Source of the DNA: Chryseobacterium sp. 52
GTDB lineage: Bacteria > Bacteroidota > Bacteroidia > Flavobacteriales > Weeksellaceae
Direction of reading: 5' to 3'
DNA: 64,000 nucleotides
Assembly (NCBI RefSeq): GCF_002754245.1
Contig: NZ_PEEX01000001.1
Coordinates: forward strand, 310,001-374,000
Numbering within the stretch: the stretch's first letter is position 1; every line of letters begins with the position of its first letter. The notes beneath the pieces were generated by a model that searched no databases, had not been told where the DNA came from, and worked only from the letters and a program-made list of their open reading frames with translations. The translations under genes and the position numbers were made by a program. Shown one piece after another: positions 37,043 to 45,441 of this stretch.

Positions 37043-37891
37043 ATGAATGAACCACAACAGAAGTGGACAGAAACGATTGATGCCGAACATTCTTTATTTG
37101 ATTTACGACTTAAAGAAGTATGGAGATACAAGGATTTGATATACATGTTTGTAAAAAGAGACTTTATTTCAAGTTTTAAACAAACTATTTTAGGACCTGT
37201 CTGGTTTTTTATCAATCCTATTTTAACAACAATTGTATACCTGATTGTATTTGGCAGAATAGCCAAACTTCCAACAGACGGTGCACCACCTATGCTGTTT
37301 TACCTTGCAGGAGTTACCCTCTGGAATTATTTTTCAGGCTCACTTACAGGAACATCTTATACGTTTGTAGGCAATGCCAGTATATTTGGAAAGGTCTATT
37401 TCCCAAGACTTGTAACACCCATCTCTATTGTTTTATCAAATTTAATGCGCCTTGGTGTACAGATTTTATTATTTGTCATCGTCTGGGCATACTATTTATC
37501 AAAAGGTGAAATTCACCCGAACATCTGGGTATTGGCGACTCCGCTGTTAGTGATACTTATGGTCGTTTTTGCTTTAGGGGCAGGAATGATTTTTTCTTCT
37601 CTTACGACAAAATACAAAGACCTTGGAATGTTATTAGGTTTTGGTATCAGTTTATACATGTATGCAACACCGGTTATTTACCCTGTCTCTTCATTGGTTG
37701 GCCCATTCAGAAAACTCGCCTATTACAACCCGTTAACAGGTATTTTTGAATGTTTCAAATACGGCTGGCTGGGTGTTGGAGATTTCTCTCCGCTTATGCT
37801 GGGAGTAAGTGCAGTAATTATCTTTGTACTTTTCGCAATAGGCCTCGTTATTTTCAATAAAGTTGAAAAAACATTTATGGACACCGTCTAA
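37043..37891 (+). CDS. wzm: Polysaccharide ABC transporter permease (Wzm)
   Basis: Inner-membrane permease of the ABC-2 type that exports a lipid-linked polysaccharide. 282 residues from the chosen ATG. A cytoplasmic amphipathic start with LRLKEVWRYKDLIYMFVKRDF is followed by about six membrane segments (GPVWFFINPILTTIVYLIVF, VILSNLMRLGVQILLFVIVW, WVLATPLLVILMVVFALGAG, LGFGISLYMYATPVIYPVSS and a last pair near 250-280). The YFSGSLTGTSYTFVGNASIFGKVYFPR segment is typical. I chose ATG 37043 over the TTG at 37025 because that TTG is part of the promoter. It is paired with wzt 16 nt downstream. Confidence 0.93.
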   Translation: MNEPQQKWTETIDAEHSLFDLRLKEVWRYKDLIYMFVKRDFISSFKQTILGPVWFFINPILTTIVYLIVFGRIAKLPTDGAPPMLFYLAGVTLWNYFSGSLTGTSYTFVGNASIFGKVYFPRLVTPISIVLSNLMRLGVQILLFVIVWAYYLSKGEIHPNIWVLATPLLVILMVVFALGAGMIFSSLTTKYKDLGMLLGFGISLYMYATPVIYPVSSLVGPFRKLAYYNPLTGIFECFKYGWLGVGDFSPLMLGVSAVIIFVLFAIGLVIFNKVEKTFMDTV

Positions 37892-37907
37892 TTTAAATTA
37901 AAAAAAA

Positions 37908-39164
37908 ATGCTGGCTTTAAAAGCAGAAAACATATCAAAACAGTACCGCCTGGGACAAGTTGGAACAGGTACCCTTTCCCATGACCTGAACAGGTTCTGG
38001 CATAAAGTAAGAGGAAAAGAAGATCCTTATCTCAAAATTGGTGAAGCCAATGACAGAGCAAGCAAGGGAGAATCAGAATACGTCTGGTCATTACAGAATA
38101 TCAATTTCGAGCTTACACAAGGAGATGCCATAGGAATCATCGGAAGAAACGGAGCCGGAAAATCAACCCTTCTGAAACTTCTGAGTAAGGTAACAAAACC
38201 TACTACAGGGAAGATTTATACCCAAGGGAGAATTGCATCACTACTGGAGGTAGGAACAGGTTTTCACCCTGAAATGACAGGGCGTGAAAATGTATACCTT
38301 AACGGAGCGATCCTTGGTATGACAAGAAAGGAAATTACAAGAAAATTCGACGAAATTGTAGATTTTTCCGGAGTAGAAAGATATATTGACACTCCCGTAA
38401 AAAGATATTCTTCCGGGATGTATGTCCGTCTTGCCTTTGCTGTAGCAGCCCACTTAGAGTCTGAAATCCTTATCATAGATGAAGTACTGGCTGTAGGTGA
38501 TGCAGAATTTCAAAAGAAATGCCTCGGAAAAATGGGGAGTGTTACAAAAGGAGAAGGCCGCACGGTTCTTTTCGTAAGCCATAACATTACAGCAATCAAA
38601 GAACTTTGCAATACAGCATTATTGCTCGACAAAGGTAAACTGATCTCTCAAGGTGACGTCAATAAATGCATCATTGACTATCAAAAAAACAGTGACACGA
38701 AGTTATCTTACAATTATTTAGAAGATTCCACAGTTCTCGAAAATGAGAACATTATGGTGAAATCATACAAAGCCGAACCTATAAACGGAGATATGATTAC
38801 CACTAAATCCGGTATTCGGATAACAGTTGCTTTTACTTCAAAATTGCAGGATGTAGACGTTGACCTTTCGTTCTTTCTTAAAAACAGCCACGATCTTACC
38901 ATCATGAGTACCGGCTTAATGATCAGCCAGAATAAAGACATAGAAAGAAGGGATTATACGGCAAGCTTTGAAATTCCTCCTTATACAATCAATGAAGACT
39001 CATATTACTTTGATTTCTTTTGGGGAATCAACAGGACAGATGTGGCATTCAGAACAGAGTTATTTGGTTTTGAGGTGCATGGAATACAGAATGAATTTGG
39101 TGAAATTGTAAAATCTCCCGGAATCCTTTTTCCAAAAATCACCCATTCAATAGAGAAGCTATAA
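37908..39164 (+). CDS. wzt: Polysaccharide ABC transporter ATPase with C-terminal glycan-binding domain (Wzt)
   Basis: Energises Wzm. 418 residues: Walker A GRNGAGKST at 79-87, ABC signature YSSGM at 167-171, Walker B LIIDEVLAVGD at 188-198, then from about 260 an extra beta-rich domain (SGIRITVAFTSKLQDVDVDL to the end). Long Wzt proteins with this C-terminal jelly-roll bind the modified end of their O-polysaccharide before export, so the glycan probably carries a specific chain-terminating cap. The first 50 residues include an insertion (LSHDLNRFWHKVRGKEDPYL) usual in the family. This means ABC-type export rather than a Wzx flippase. Confidence 0.95.
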   Translation: MLALKAENISKQYRLGQVGTGTLSHDLNRFWHKVRGKEDPYLKIGEANDRASKGESEYVWSLQNINFELTQGDAIGIIGRNGAGKSTLLKLLSKVTKPTTGKIYTQGRIASLLEVGTGFHPEMTGRENVYLNGAILGMTRKEITRKFDEIVDFSGVERYIDTPVKRYSSGMYVRLAFAVAAHLESEILIIDEVLAVGDAEFQKKCLGKMGSVTKGEGRTVLFVSHNITAIKELCNTALLLDKGKLISQGDVNKCIIDYQKNSDTKLSYNYLEDSTVLENENIMVKSYKAEPINGDMITTKSGIRITVAFTSKLQDVDVDLSFFLKNSHDLTIMSTGLMISQNKDIERRDYTASFEIPPYTINEDSYYFDFFWGINRTDVAFRTELFGFEVHGIQNEFGEIVKSPGILFPKITHSIEKL

Positions 39165-39225
39165 TGAATCTATCTGGTCATAATCTATAACCGGGAATGA
39201 CACCAACCTTAAACTCCTATCAATT

Positions 39226-40203
39226 ATGATACTTAACGTAATATTTTCTTTCAACCGGGCCATACAGCTGGACTATCTGCTTCAGTCTTTTATAGAACGG
39301 TTTAAAACAGATGCTAAGGTCGTTATCCTGTACCATACAACCGGAGCTCACAAACAGGGCTACGAGCTGCTGCAAAAAAAATATTCCGCACATCAGAATA
39401 TATCTTTCGTTGAAAGGAAACATGTATTCTTTGACTTTTCCTATATCGATGCGCTCCATACCAAAAGAGACTGGGATTTTTTTAAAGAAAAAAACTTTTT
39501 CAGGAAAAATGGAGATAATTTTAAAGGAGCTCTTCAGAAAATCATCAGAACCAGCGGATGTGAGTTTGTGATGTTCTGTACAGATGACAGCGTTTTCTTT
39601 GAAGACGTTAATATCCCCGATGAAGTTTTAGAGGTCATAAGAACCAATCCTGAAAATGCATCCTATCGGCTTTATGTAGGAGAAAACCTTGAAGGATATC
39701 CTGCCTATCTTGAGAAAAAAGGCAATTATTATCAATGGGATTATTATACCGATACCGATATTCATCACTGGTCTTATCCTTTTGCCGTAGATGGTACCAT
39801 TTACCATTCTGAAGGACTGCTGAAGCATCTGAAACCACTAACCTATCATAATCCTGTAACACTGGAAGACAGAGGTTTTAGCTACATCAAATACCGCAAG
39901 CTTTTCCGTATCGGAATGAGCCCTATCAACTCCCAATTGCTGGCCACCAAACTGAACAGAGTTTCTGTAGACAGCCTCAACCCTACCCTCCATATAAAAC
40001 CTGATTTTCTTAACGAAAAATTCATTGACGGATATACTTTGGAACTGTTAATTCCTGAACACGTTGACCAATCCAGCATTGTTCCTCCGGAGATCTATCT
40101 CGTAAAAGGAGACGTGCGTGAAATGGTATATTCGATGGATGAACAGGGAAAAAAAGTACAGAGTCTGCTCGGTATTGAAGGATCAAAAGAACAACTGGAA
40201 TAA
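39226..40203 (+). CDS. Predicted GT-A-like glycosyltransferase, divergent
   Basis: 325 residues. The start ILNVIFSFNRAIQLDYLLQS and the region CEFVMFCTDDSVFFEDV, with an Asp-Asp pair at D120-D121 where GT-A enzymes have their DxD, suggest a nucleotide-sugar transferase. The rest (YRLYVGENLEGYPAYLEKKGN, FAVDGTIYHSEGLLKHL) does not match a family I can name. No membrane segment. It is the first gene after the exporter and precedes a run of GT2 enzymes. An alternative is a sugar-phosphate or glycan-processing enzyme with the same fold. Confidence 0.62.
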   Translation: MILNVIFSFNRAIQLDYLLQSFIERFKTDAKVVILYHTTGAHKQGYELLQKKYSAHQNISFVERKHVFFDFSYIDALHTKRDWDFFKEKNFFRKNGDNFKGALQKIIRTSGCEFVMFCTDDSVFFEDVNIPDEVLEVIRTNPENASYRLYVGENLEGYPAYLEKKGNYYQWDYYTDTDIHHWSYPFAVDGTIYHSEGLLKHLKPLTYHNPVTLEDRGFSYIKYRKLFRIGMSPINSQLLATKLNRVSVDSLNPTLHIKPDFLNEKFIDGYTLELLIPEHVDQSSIVPPEIYLVKGDVREMVYSMDEQGKKVQSLLGIEGSKEQLE

Positions 40204-40220
40204 AATACGTATCAATAACA

Positions 40221-41117
40221 ATGGAGCAGCCATTAGTAACAATCGTTGTCGTTTCCTATAATCACTCAAAGTTTATTAAGGAAAATCTGGACAGTATAAA
40301 AAATCAGACCTATAAAAACATTCAGCTGATTGTAGGTGATGATGCTTCTCCCGATCATTCGGCTGACGTTATTGAACGATGGCTGCAGGAAAACAACTTT
40401 TCTGCAGAAAAAAATTTCCATACCCAAAATACAGGCCTGGCCACCATGCTCAATGAGTGTGTTGCCCTTGCAAAAGGAAAATACATCAAGCTTATTGCTG
40501 CCGATGATTTTCTGCACCCCGAAGCTATTGAAAAATCGGTTGTAAGTCTGGAAACTTTAGGGGAAGAATACGGAATGGTTTTCACCAACACCCACACTAT
40601 GGATAATGACAGTGTGATCATAGATGATATCGCTGATTATGATACCTTAGGAAATGTTGATCCTTATATTTTCAGAAAAGAACTGGTAAAAGGCAATAGA
40701 ATTGCAGCTTTGACAGTCTTATTAAGAACAGATGTTGTAAAAGAGACCGGTAAATATGATTCCAGCTTTACGGTAGAAGACTACTACCGGTGGCTGAAGA
40801 TCAATGAGAAATACTTAACCGCTTATATCCCTGAAAAATTAGCCTATTACCGCTTGCACCCTGAAAATATTTCAAAAATTAAAGCAGAAAAAATTCAGAT
40901 AGAAACAATTCTTCTTCAGATGATGTTTGATAAAGAAGGAACCGTGAAAGAAAGAGTAAACGTTCAGACTATGAAATTTTACCTTTCAGGAATGGCTCTT
41001 CCGCCGGAATATCGTGCTGCCTATAGCAGATATCCTTTTCACATCAAAAGATTAAGTCTTGCGGTAAAAAACAGGCTTCCTGTTTCATTGTATAAACTTT
41101 TAAATAAATTTATTTAA
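40221..41117 (+). CDS. Family 2 glycosyltransferase
   Basis: 298 residues. The GT-A N-terminus TIVVVSYNHSKFIKENLDSI is followed by LIVGDDASPDHSADVI and the DxD-like IAADDFLHPEAI near residue 93. The C-terminal part DYYRWLKINEKYLTAYIPEKL (acceptor side) is typical of cytoplasmic O-antigen glycosyltransferases. No membrane anchor. It is in a row with 17 nt before and 2 nt after it, so it belongs to the long transcript from the wzm promoter. Donor and acceptor are unknown. Confidence 0.9.
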   Translation: MEQPLVTIVVVSYNHSKFIKENLDSIKNQTYKNIQLIVGDDASPDHSADVIERWLQENNFSAEKNFHTQNTGLATMLNECVALAKGKYIKLIAADDFLHPEAIEKSVVSLETLGEEYGMVFTNTHTMDNDSVIIDDIADYDTLGNVDPYIFRKELVKGNRIAALTVLLRTDVVKETGKYDSSFTVEDYYRWLKINEKYLTAYIPEKLAYYRLHPENISKIKAEKIQIETILLQMMFDKEGTVKERVNVQTMKFYLSGMALPPEYRAAYSRYPFHIKRLSLAVKNRLPVSLYKLLNKFI

Positions 41118-41119
41118 AA

Positions 41120-41983
41120 ATGGCTCCTAAAATTTCTGTTATAGTCCCCTGCTACAATCAGGGCATTTATTTAGATGAATGTCTGCAGTCTGTCATGGAT
41201 CAGACTTTCACCAACTGGGAATGCCTCATCGTGAATGACGGTTCTACTGATGAAACAGAAAAAATTGCAGAAAAATGGACAAAAAAAGACTCCCGTTTTC
41301 AATATATCCATAAAGAAAATGGCGGCATATCTTCCGCAAGAAATACCGGACTTGAAAAAGCTTCGGGAGAATATATCCAGTTTCTGGATTCAGATGATAC
41401 CATCCACCGTGAAAAGTTTGAAAAAAGTTTTTCCGCAGATAAAGACTATCCCCTGATCATAAGTCAGTTTACGATTTATACGAACGGGATTCATTATCCC
41501 GGCTATAACCGTATCGAAAAAGACTTCTTAACATTTGAACATATTGTATTTGGATGGAACCTCAAATTCACCATCCCTATCCATTGCGCCCTGATTTCCA
41601 GAAAACTTCTTGAAGGTTTTTTCTTTGATACAGCTTTAAGCATCAATGAAGACTGGCTGATGTGGATCTATATTACCAAAAATAACCCTGAAGTCCTTCT
41701 GGTTGATGAACCTATGGCACATTACCGTAAAGAAGATAATAAACAGAGCTTATCCTCTGATCCTTATAAAGTCCTTCGTCAAAGAACGAAAGTTCTTCCT
41801 ATATTGAAGAAATTATATGGCGATGACCTTCATGACAGGCTTGCTTATCATATGATTGAAGTTCATACCACACAGCTTTCACAGCTTAAACATGAATTCA
41901 ATAAAGCAACGGGCGGTAAGGTAGTATCCAGTTATCTCGCCCTGAAAAGATATTATTACCGGCTTTTCCAGAAAAAAAACTGA
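41120..41983 (+). CDS. Family 2 glycosyltransferase
   Basis: 287 residues with the GT2 core KISVIVPCYNQGIYLDECLQ, ECLIVNDGSTDETEKIA, NGGISSARNTGLEKASGEYI and the DxD FLDSDDTI. The second half has INEDWLMWIYITKN (catalytic-base ED region). It begins 2 nt after the previous GT stop. Cytosolic face enzyme; sugar specificity cannot be read. Confidence 0.92.
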   Translation: MAPKISVIVPCYNQGIYLDECLQSVMDQTFTNWECLIVNDGSTDETEKIAEKWTKKDSRFQYIHKENGGISSARNTGLEKASGEYIQFLDSDDTIHREKFEKSFSADKDYPLIISQFTIYTNGIHYPGYNRIEKDFLTFEHIVFGWNLKFTIPIHCALISRKLLEGFFFDTALSINEDWLMWIYITKNNPEVLLVDEPMAHYRKEDNKQSLSSDPYKVLRQRTKVLPILKKLYGDDLHDRLAYHMIEVHTTQLSQLKHEFNKATGGKVVSSYLALKRYYYRLFQKKN

Positions 41984-41997
41984 GAAATCTATAAATT

Positions 41998-42924
41998 ATG
42001 ACCTCATCCGTAGCACTTTGTACCTATAACGGCGAAACATATATCGCCGAACAGCTGGACAGTATTCTGAGCCAGACGAGTCCGGTATCTGAGGTGATTA
42101 TCTGTGATGACGGTTCAACGGATGGTACTCTGGAAGTTCTTTCCCGTTACGTAAAACAGTATCCGGAAATCATCAAAGTGTATCAAAATCCTGAAAATTT
42201 AGGCTATGTTGGTAATTTTGAGAAAGCAATGAGTCTTTGTTCCGGTGATATTGTTCTTCTGTGTGACCAGGACGACCGTTGGTATAACAATAAAATCAAA
42301 GCGGTCACTGAGATCTTCAAAAATCATAAAAACATCAACGTTATATGCCATAATATCAGACTGTTTGGAGAGTTTCTGAAAAGTTCTGAAGCGATAGTTT
42401 ACTGGCAGATGGAATCTTTTGATCCTGAAAATTTCACAAAACCCGGAGACATTCTCAAGCGGCTTTTATATCAGGGAAATGTATTTCCGGGAATGAGTAT
42501 GGCCATCCGCAATGTATTTCTTAAAACTCATTTGCCTTTAAAAAGAGTAAATTCAGTGATCATTCACGACTATGAACTTCTTCTTCTCGCTGCTGATCAA
42601 AGCTCACTCTGGGTAGAGAAAAACATTCTGGGAGAATACCGCATCCATCCCAAGCAGAATATCGGATACAAAGCTTTTTCTGAATTCAATGCTTCGGAAG
42701 TGAAAACCATCTCCAGAGAGGATCTTTTCAAGGTATTCCAAAGATATCCTTTCGTAAAGAAAGTAGTCTCTGAACTGAACTTAAATATAAATCTCAATGC
42801 AGGATATGTAGAATACTGCCATCATACTTATAAAGACTATCTCAAAAAGCTCCCTCTTCCGGATCGTCTTGTGAATCAAATAAAAATGAAATACTATTTT
42901 CATATATTTGATTACCTGAAATAA
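41998..42924 (+). CDS. Family 2 glycosyltransferase (rhamnosyltransferase-like)
   Basis: 308 residues: SSVALCTYNGETYIAEQLDS, VIICDDGSTDGTLEVL, NPENLGYVGNFEKAMSLCSG and LLCDQDDRWYNNKI. This N-terminal pattern (ALCTYNGxxYIxEQLDSIL) is the one usual in RfbF/WcaA-type rhamnosyltransferases, but no dTDP-rhamnose genes (rfbC, rfbD) are in this window, so the donor may be another 6-deoxyhexose. It is followed by an 83-nt gap without a clear signal. Confidence 0.9.
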   Translation: MTSSVALCTYNGETYIAEQLDSILSQTSPVSEVIICDDGSTDGTLEVLSRYVKQYPEIIKVYQNPENLGYVGNFEKAMSLCSGDIVLLCDQDDRWYNNKIKAVTEIFKNHKNINVICHNIRLFGEFLKSSEAIVYWQMESFDPENFTKPGDILKRLLYQGNVFPGMSMAIRNVFLKTHLPLKRVNSVIIHDYELLLLAADQSSLWVEKNILGEYRIHPKQNIGYKAFSEFNASEVKTISREDLFKVFQRYPFVKKVVSELNLNINLNAGYVEYCHHTYKDYLKKLPLPDRLVNQIKMKYYFHIFDYLK

Positions 42925-43007
42925 ATAAAGTTGTTGGTTCTATAAGCTTCACTGGTGCAGATAACTCAACAATTTTATAAGACACAATTAATGAAAACAT
43001 TTAAAAC

Positions 43008-43676
43008 ATGATTATTGGAAATGGTATTATAGCCAACGCTGTAAGATATTATGACACAGACAATATAGTCTTCTTTGCTTCAGGAGTCTCCAATTCGCTG
43101 GAAACAAGAGCTTCAGAATTTGAAAGAGAATTTTCTCTTCTGAAAACTGTACTTGCCGAAAATAAAGACAGAAAACTGATCTACTTTTCTACTTTAAGTA
43201 TTCATGACCAATCCAAACAGAACAGCCCGTATGTCCTGCATAAAAAAGCGATTGAAGATTATATCAAGATGTATTCTGATCACTTCCTCATTTTAAGAGT
43301 AGGTAATATCGTAGGAAAAGGAGGAAATCCAAATACCCTGTTTAATTTTCTTACCACTCAGATTACCCATAACAAAGAATTTACGCTCCATTTAAAGGCC
43401 AGAAGGCTGCTCCTGGATATTGAAGACATCTCTCAGTTTTTAGGGACTCACTGCCTGAATGTGGAAAATAAAACCATCAATCTTGCTTTTCCGTATTATT
43501 ATGATTTAAAAGAGATCATCAATGCGATAGAAAAAAAGACCCTTAAAAAAGCTGCTTTTTCTGAAACGGATGAAGGCGATTTTTACAAAGTGGATTTTGA
43601 TGAAGATATAGAAACGTTTTTCACCGGAAAATCGCCGGAAGATTATTTAAAAACTTTAACCCAAAAGTATATTTAA
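43008..43676 (+). CDS. Short NAD(P)-binding SDR protein
   Basis: 222 residues, much shorter than the roughly 300-350 of extended SDR sugar epimerases. It has a nucleotide-binding start (IIGNGIIA at 2-9), an active-site-like serine/threonine in YFSTLSIHD (S61, T62) and YVLHK with Y75 and K79 (the Y-x3-K motif). ILRVGNIVGKGGNPNTLF resembles the substrate-side segment of sugar-nucleotide epimerases. It could be a sugar-nucleotide reductase or epimerase for the local glycan. The beta-alpha-beta start is truncated compared with GxxGxxG enzymes, so cofactor use is uncertain. Confidence 0.75.
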   Translation: MIIGNGIIANAVRYYDTDNIVFFASGVSNSLETRASEFEREFSLLKTVLAENKDRKLIYFSTLSIHDQSKQNSPYVLHKKAIEDYIKMYSDHFLILRVGNIVGKGGNPNTLFNFLTTQITHNKEFTLHLKARRLLLDIEDISQFLGTHCLNVENKTINLAFPYYYDLKEIINAIEKKTLKKAAFSETDEGDFYKVDFDEDIETFFTGKSPEDYLKTLTQKYI

Positions 43677-43683
43677 GATTAAA

Positions 43684-44634
43684 ATGTTGAATATTCATGT
43701 TATTATCGTTACCTACAATGCCATGAAATGGGCGGAAAGATGTTTTACCAGCTTAAGACATTCTTCTGTTCCTGTTCAATGCACTGTTATAGACAACGGA
43801 TCTACAGACGGGAGTCAGGAATATATTACCACTCATTTTCCCGAAGTTGATTGTATACAGTCAACCCAAAACTTAGGCTTCGGAAAGGCCAATAATCTGG
43901 GAATAGAAAAAGCCTATAAAGAAGGAGCAGATTTTTTTTATCTCATGAATCAGGATGCCTGGATTTTTCCGGACACTTTTCAGAATCTGCTTGATGTGTA
44001 CACCAACGCACCGGATACAACTAAAATTGGAATTTTAAGTCCTATGCATCTTGACGGAAGCGAGAAAAAGTTTGACATTCATTTTGAAAATTATCTGGCT
44101 AAAGACGTAAGAAACAACAGAATGTTTTCCGATGTTTATTTCGGAGAGGCAAAACCGTTTTATGAAATAAGCTTCGTGAATGCAGCTCATTGGTTTATTC
44201 CTAAGAGTATCATTGAAAAAGTAGGCGGGTTCAATCCTTATTTCTTTTACGGAGCCGAAGATTATGAGTACGTAAACAGAGTGACTTACTTCGGATTAAA
44301 AATAATGGTCTGTACAAAAAGTAAAGTAGTGCATGATGCAGTACAGTCTTTCCATAAAAAGCAGCCAAAAGACAAGGCTGAATTATTGGCCAACACAAGA
44401 CTATCGATGAGAATGCAGAGAGAAACAAAGTATCTTGACCCTCATTATAATTACAACGTTAAAAGAGAAAAAACCGCCATTCTTTCCTATATGTTAAAAT
44501 TAAGTGCAAAGGGAAATATCAACGAATCAAAGTTTTACCTGGAACAGTACAAATATTTTTCCAAAAAATTTAAAGAGATCGAAGCAGCAAGAAAAATATC
44601 CATGACAGGCAAACATCCTTTTCTCAATATTTAA
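43684..44634 (+). CDS. Family 2 glycosyltransferase (paralog of 47589-48512)
   Basis: 316 residues. NIHVIIVTYNAMKWAERCFT, TVIDNGSTDGSQEYI, QNLGFGKANNLGIEKAYKEG and FFYLMNQDAWIFPDTF identify it as a GT2 of the Wbb/rhamnosyltransferase-like type, where NQD stands for the DxD motif. VGGFNPYFFYGAEDYEYVNR is the acceptor-side ED region. Long stretches are nearly identical to the GT2 at 47589-48512, so the two arose by duplication and then diverged in their last 80 residues. Confidence 0.9.
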   Translation: MLNIHVIIVTYNAMKWAERCFTSLRHSSVPVQCTVIDNGSTDGSQEYITTHFPEVDCIQSTQNLGFGKANNLGIEKAYKEGADFFYLMNQDAWIFPDTFQNLLDVYTNAPDTTKIGILSPMHLDGSEKKFDIHFENYLAKDVRNNRMFSDVYFGEAKPFYEISFVNAAHWFIPKSIIEKVGGFNPYFFYGAEDYEYVNRVTYFGLKIMVCTKSKVVHDAVQSFHKKQPKDKAELLANTRLSMRMQRETKYLDPHYNYNVKREKTAILSYMLKLSAKGNINESKFYLEQYKYFSKKFKEIEAARKISMTGKHPFLNI

Positions 44635-44643
44635 TCTTTTTCT

Positions 44644-45432
44644 ATGGAAAAATTACCGATAAGCATCTGTATTCTCTCGTGGAAAACCGGAGAAACACTG
44701 AAAAACACACTGAAATCTTACAAAAAGTATGGTCTTCTGGAAATGACCGATGATATAGTCATTCTTTTTCAGGAAGTAAGTGAACAGGATAAAAAGACTG
44801 CAGAAAAATACGGGATCAGATATATCGGACTGGATGAAAATATCGGAATCGGAAAAGGAATGAAATTACTGGCTGAAAACGCAGTCTCTGAAAACATTCT
44901 CTTCCTGGAACACGACTGGGAACTTATTGAAGATCAAAAACTCACCTTTTCACGCTTGAAAAGCGGTATTGAACTTCTTGATAAAGGATTTGACGTTGTA
45001 CGGTACCGAAGCAGAAAAACACCCGGATATCCTCTGATTTCCATCAGACATAAAGGGAATGAGCTTGATTATTATGATGACTGGCATGAATGTACCTCAC
45101 CCCATCTTCTGGAATCTCTCCACTGGCTGGATCCTGCAAAGGAATTTCCGGACAAAATACAAAAACAGGGTGAATACTTTATAACGACCTCACGCTGGGC
45201 AAACTGGACAAATAACCCTTACCTTGTCCGAAAGGATTTTCTATTGGGTAAAATCATCCCTTTTTCCGGGGAAACCGCATCACTGGAAAGAAATATTGCT
45301 CCGTGGTGGGTAAAACAGAATTTCAAAATTGCCCAAGGAGAAGGCCTTTTCAAACACAATGATCTTACCAAGTATCCGAAGAAAAATATAATTCGGAAAA
45401 TACTTAGTAAATTGAAAAACAAATTTAAATAA
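44644..45432 (+). CDS. Predicted GT2-like glycosyltransferase, divergent
   Basis: 262 residues. The start LPISICILSWKTGETLKNTL and IGIGKGMKLLAENAVSENIL resemble the GT-A fold, and LFLEHDWELIEDQKL takes the place of the DxD motif, with E-H-D instead of D-x-D. The C-terminal half (YDDWHECTSPHLLESLHWLD, TTSRWANWTNNPYLVRK) is Trp-rich and not a family I can name. Related small proteins in other O-antigen clusters are annotated as glycosyltransferase-like. The altered metal site could mean a different metal, or a catalytically weak enzyme. Confidence 0.65.
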   Translation: MEKLPISICILSWKTGETLKNTLKSYKKYGLLEMTDDIVILFQEVSEQDKKTAEKYGIRYIGLDENIGIGKGMKLLAENAVSENILFLEHDWELIEDQKLTFSRLKSGIELLDKGFDVVRYRSRKTPGYPLISIRHKGNELDYYDDWHECTSPHLLESLHWLDPAKEFPDKIQKQGEYFITTSRWANWTNNPYLVRKDFLLGKIIPFSGETASLERNIAPWWVKQNFKIAQGEGLFKHNDLTKYPKKNIIRKILSKLKNKFK

Positions 45433-45441
45433 CAATACGGA

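Noticed and set aside
37043..39164. Multidrug ABC transporter
   Set aside because: The Wzm-type permease sequence, the long Wzt C-terminal domain and the position among glycosyltransferases fit polysaccharide export.
42925..43007. Hairpin TTGTTG...CAACAA as a terminator
   Set aside because: Only 6 bp of stem with a loop of about 30 nt and no T-run.
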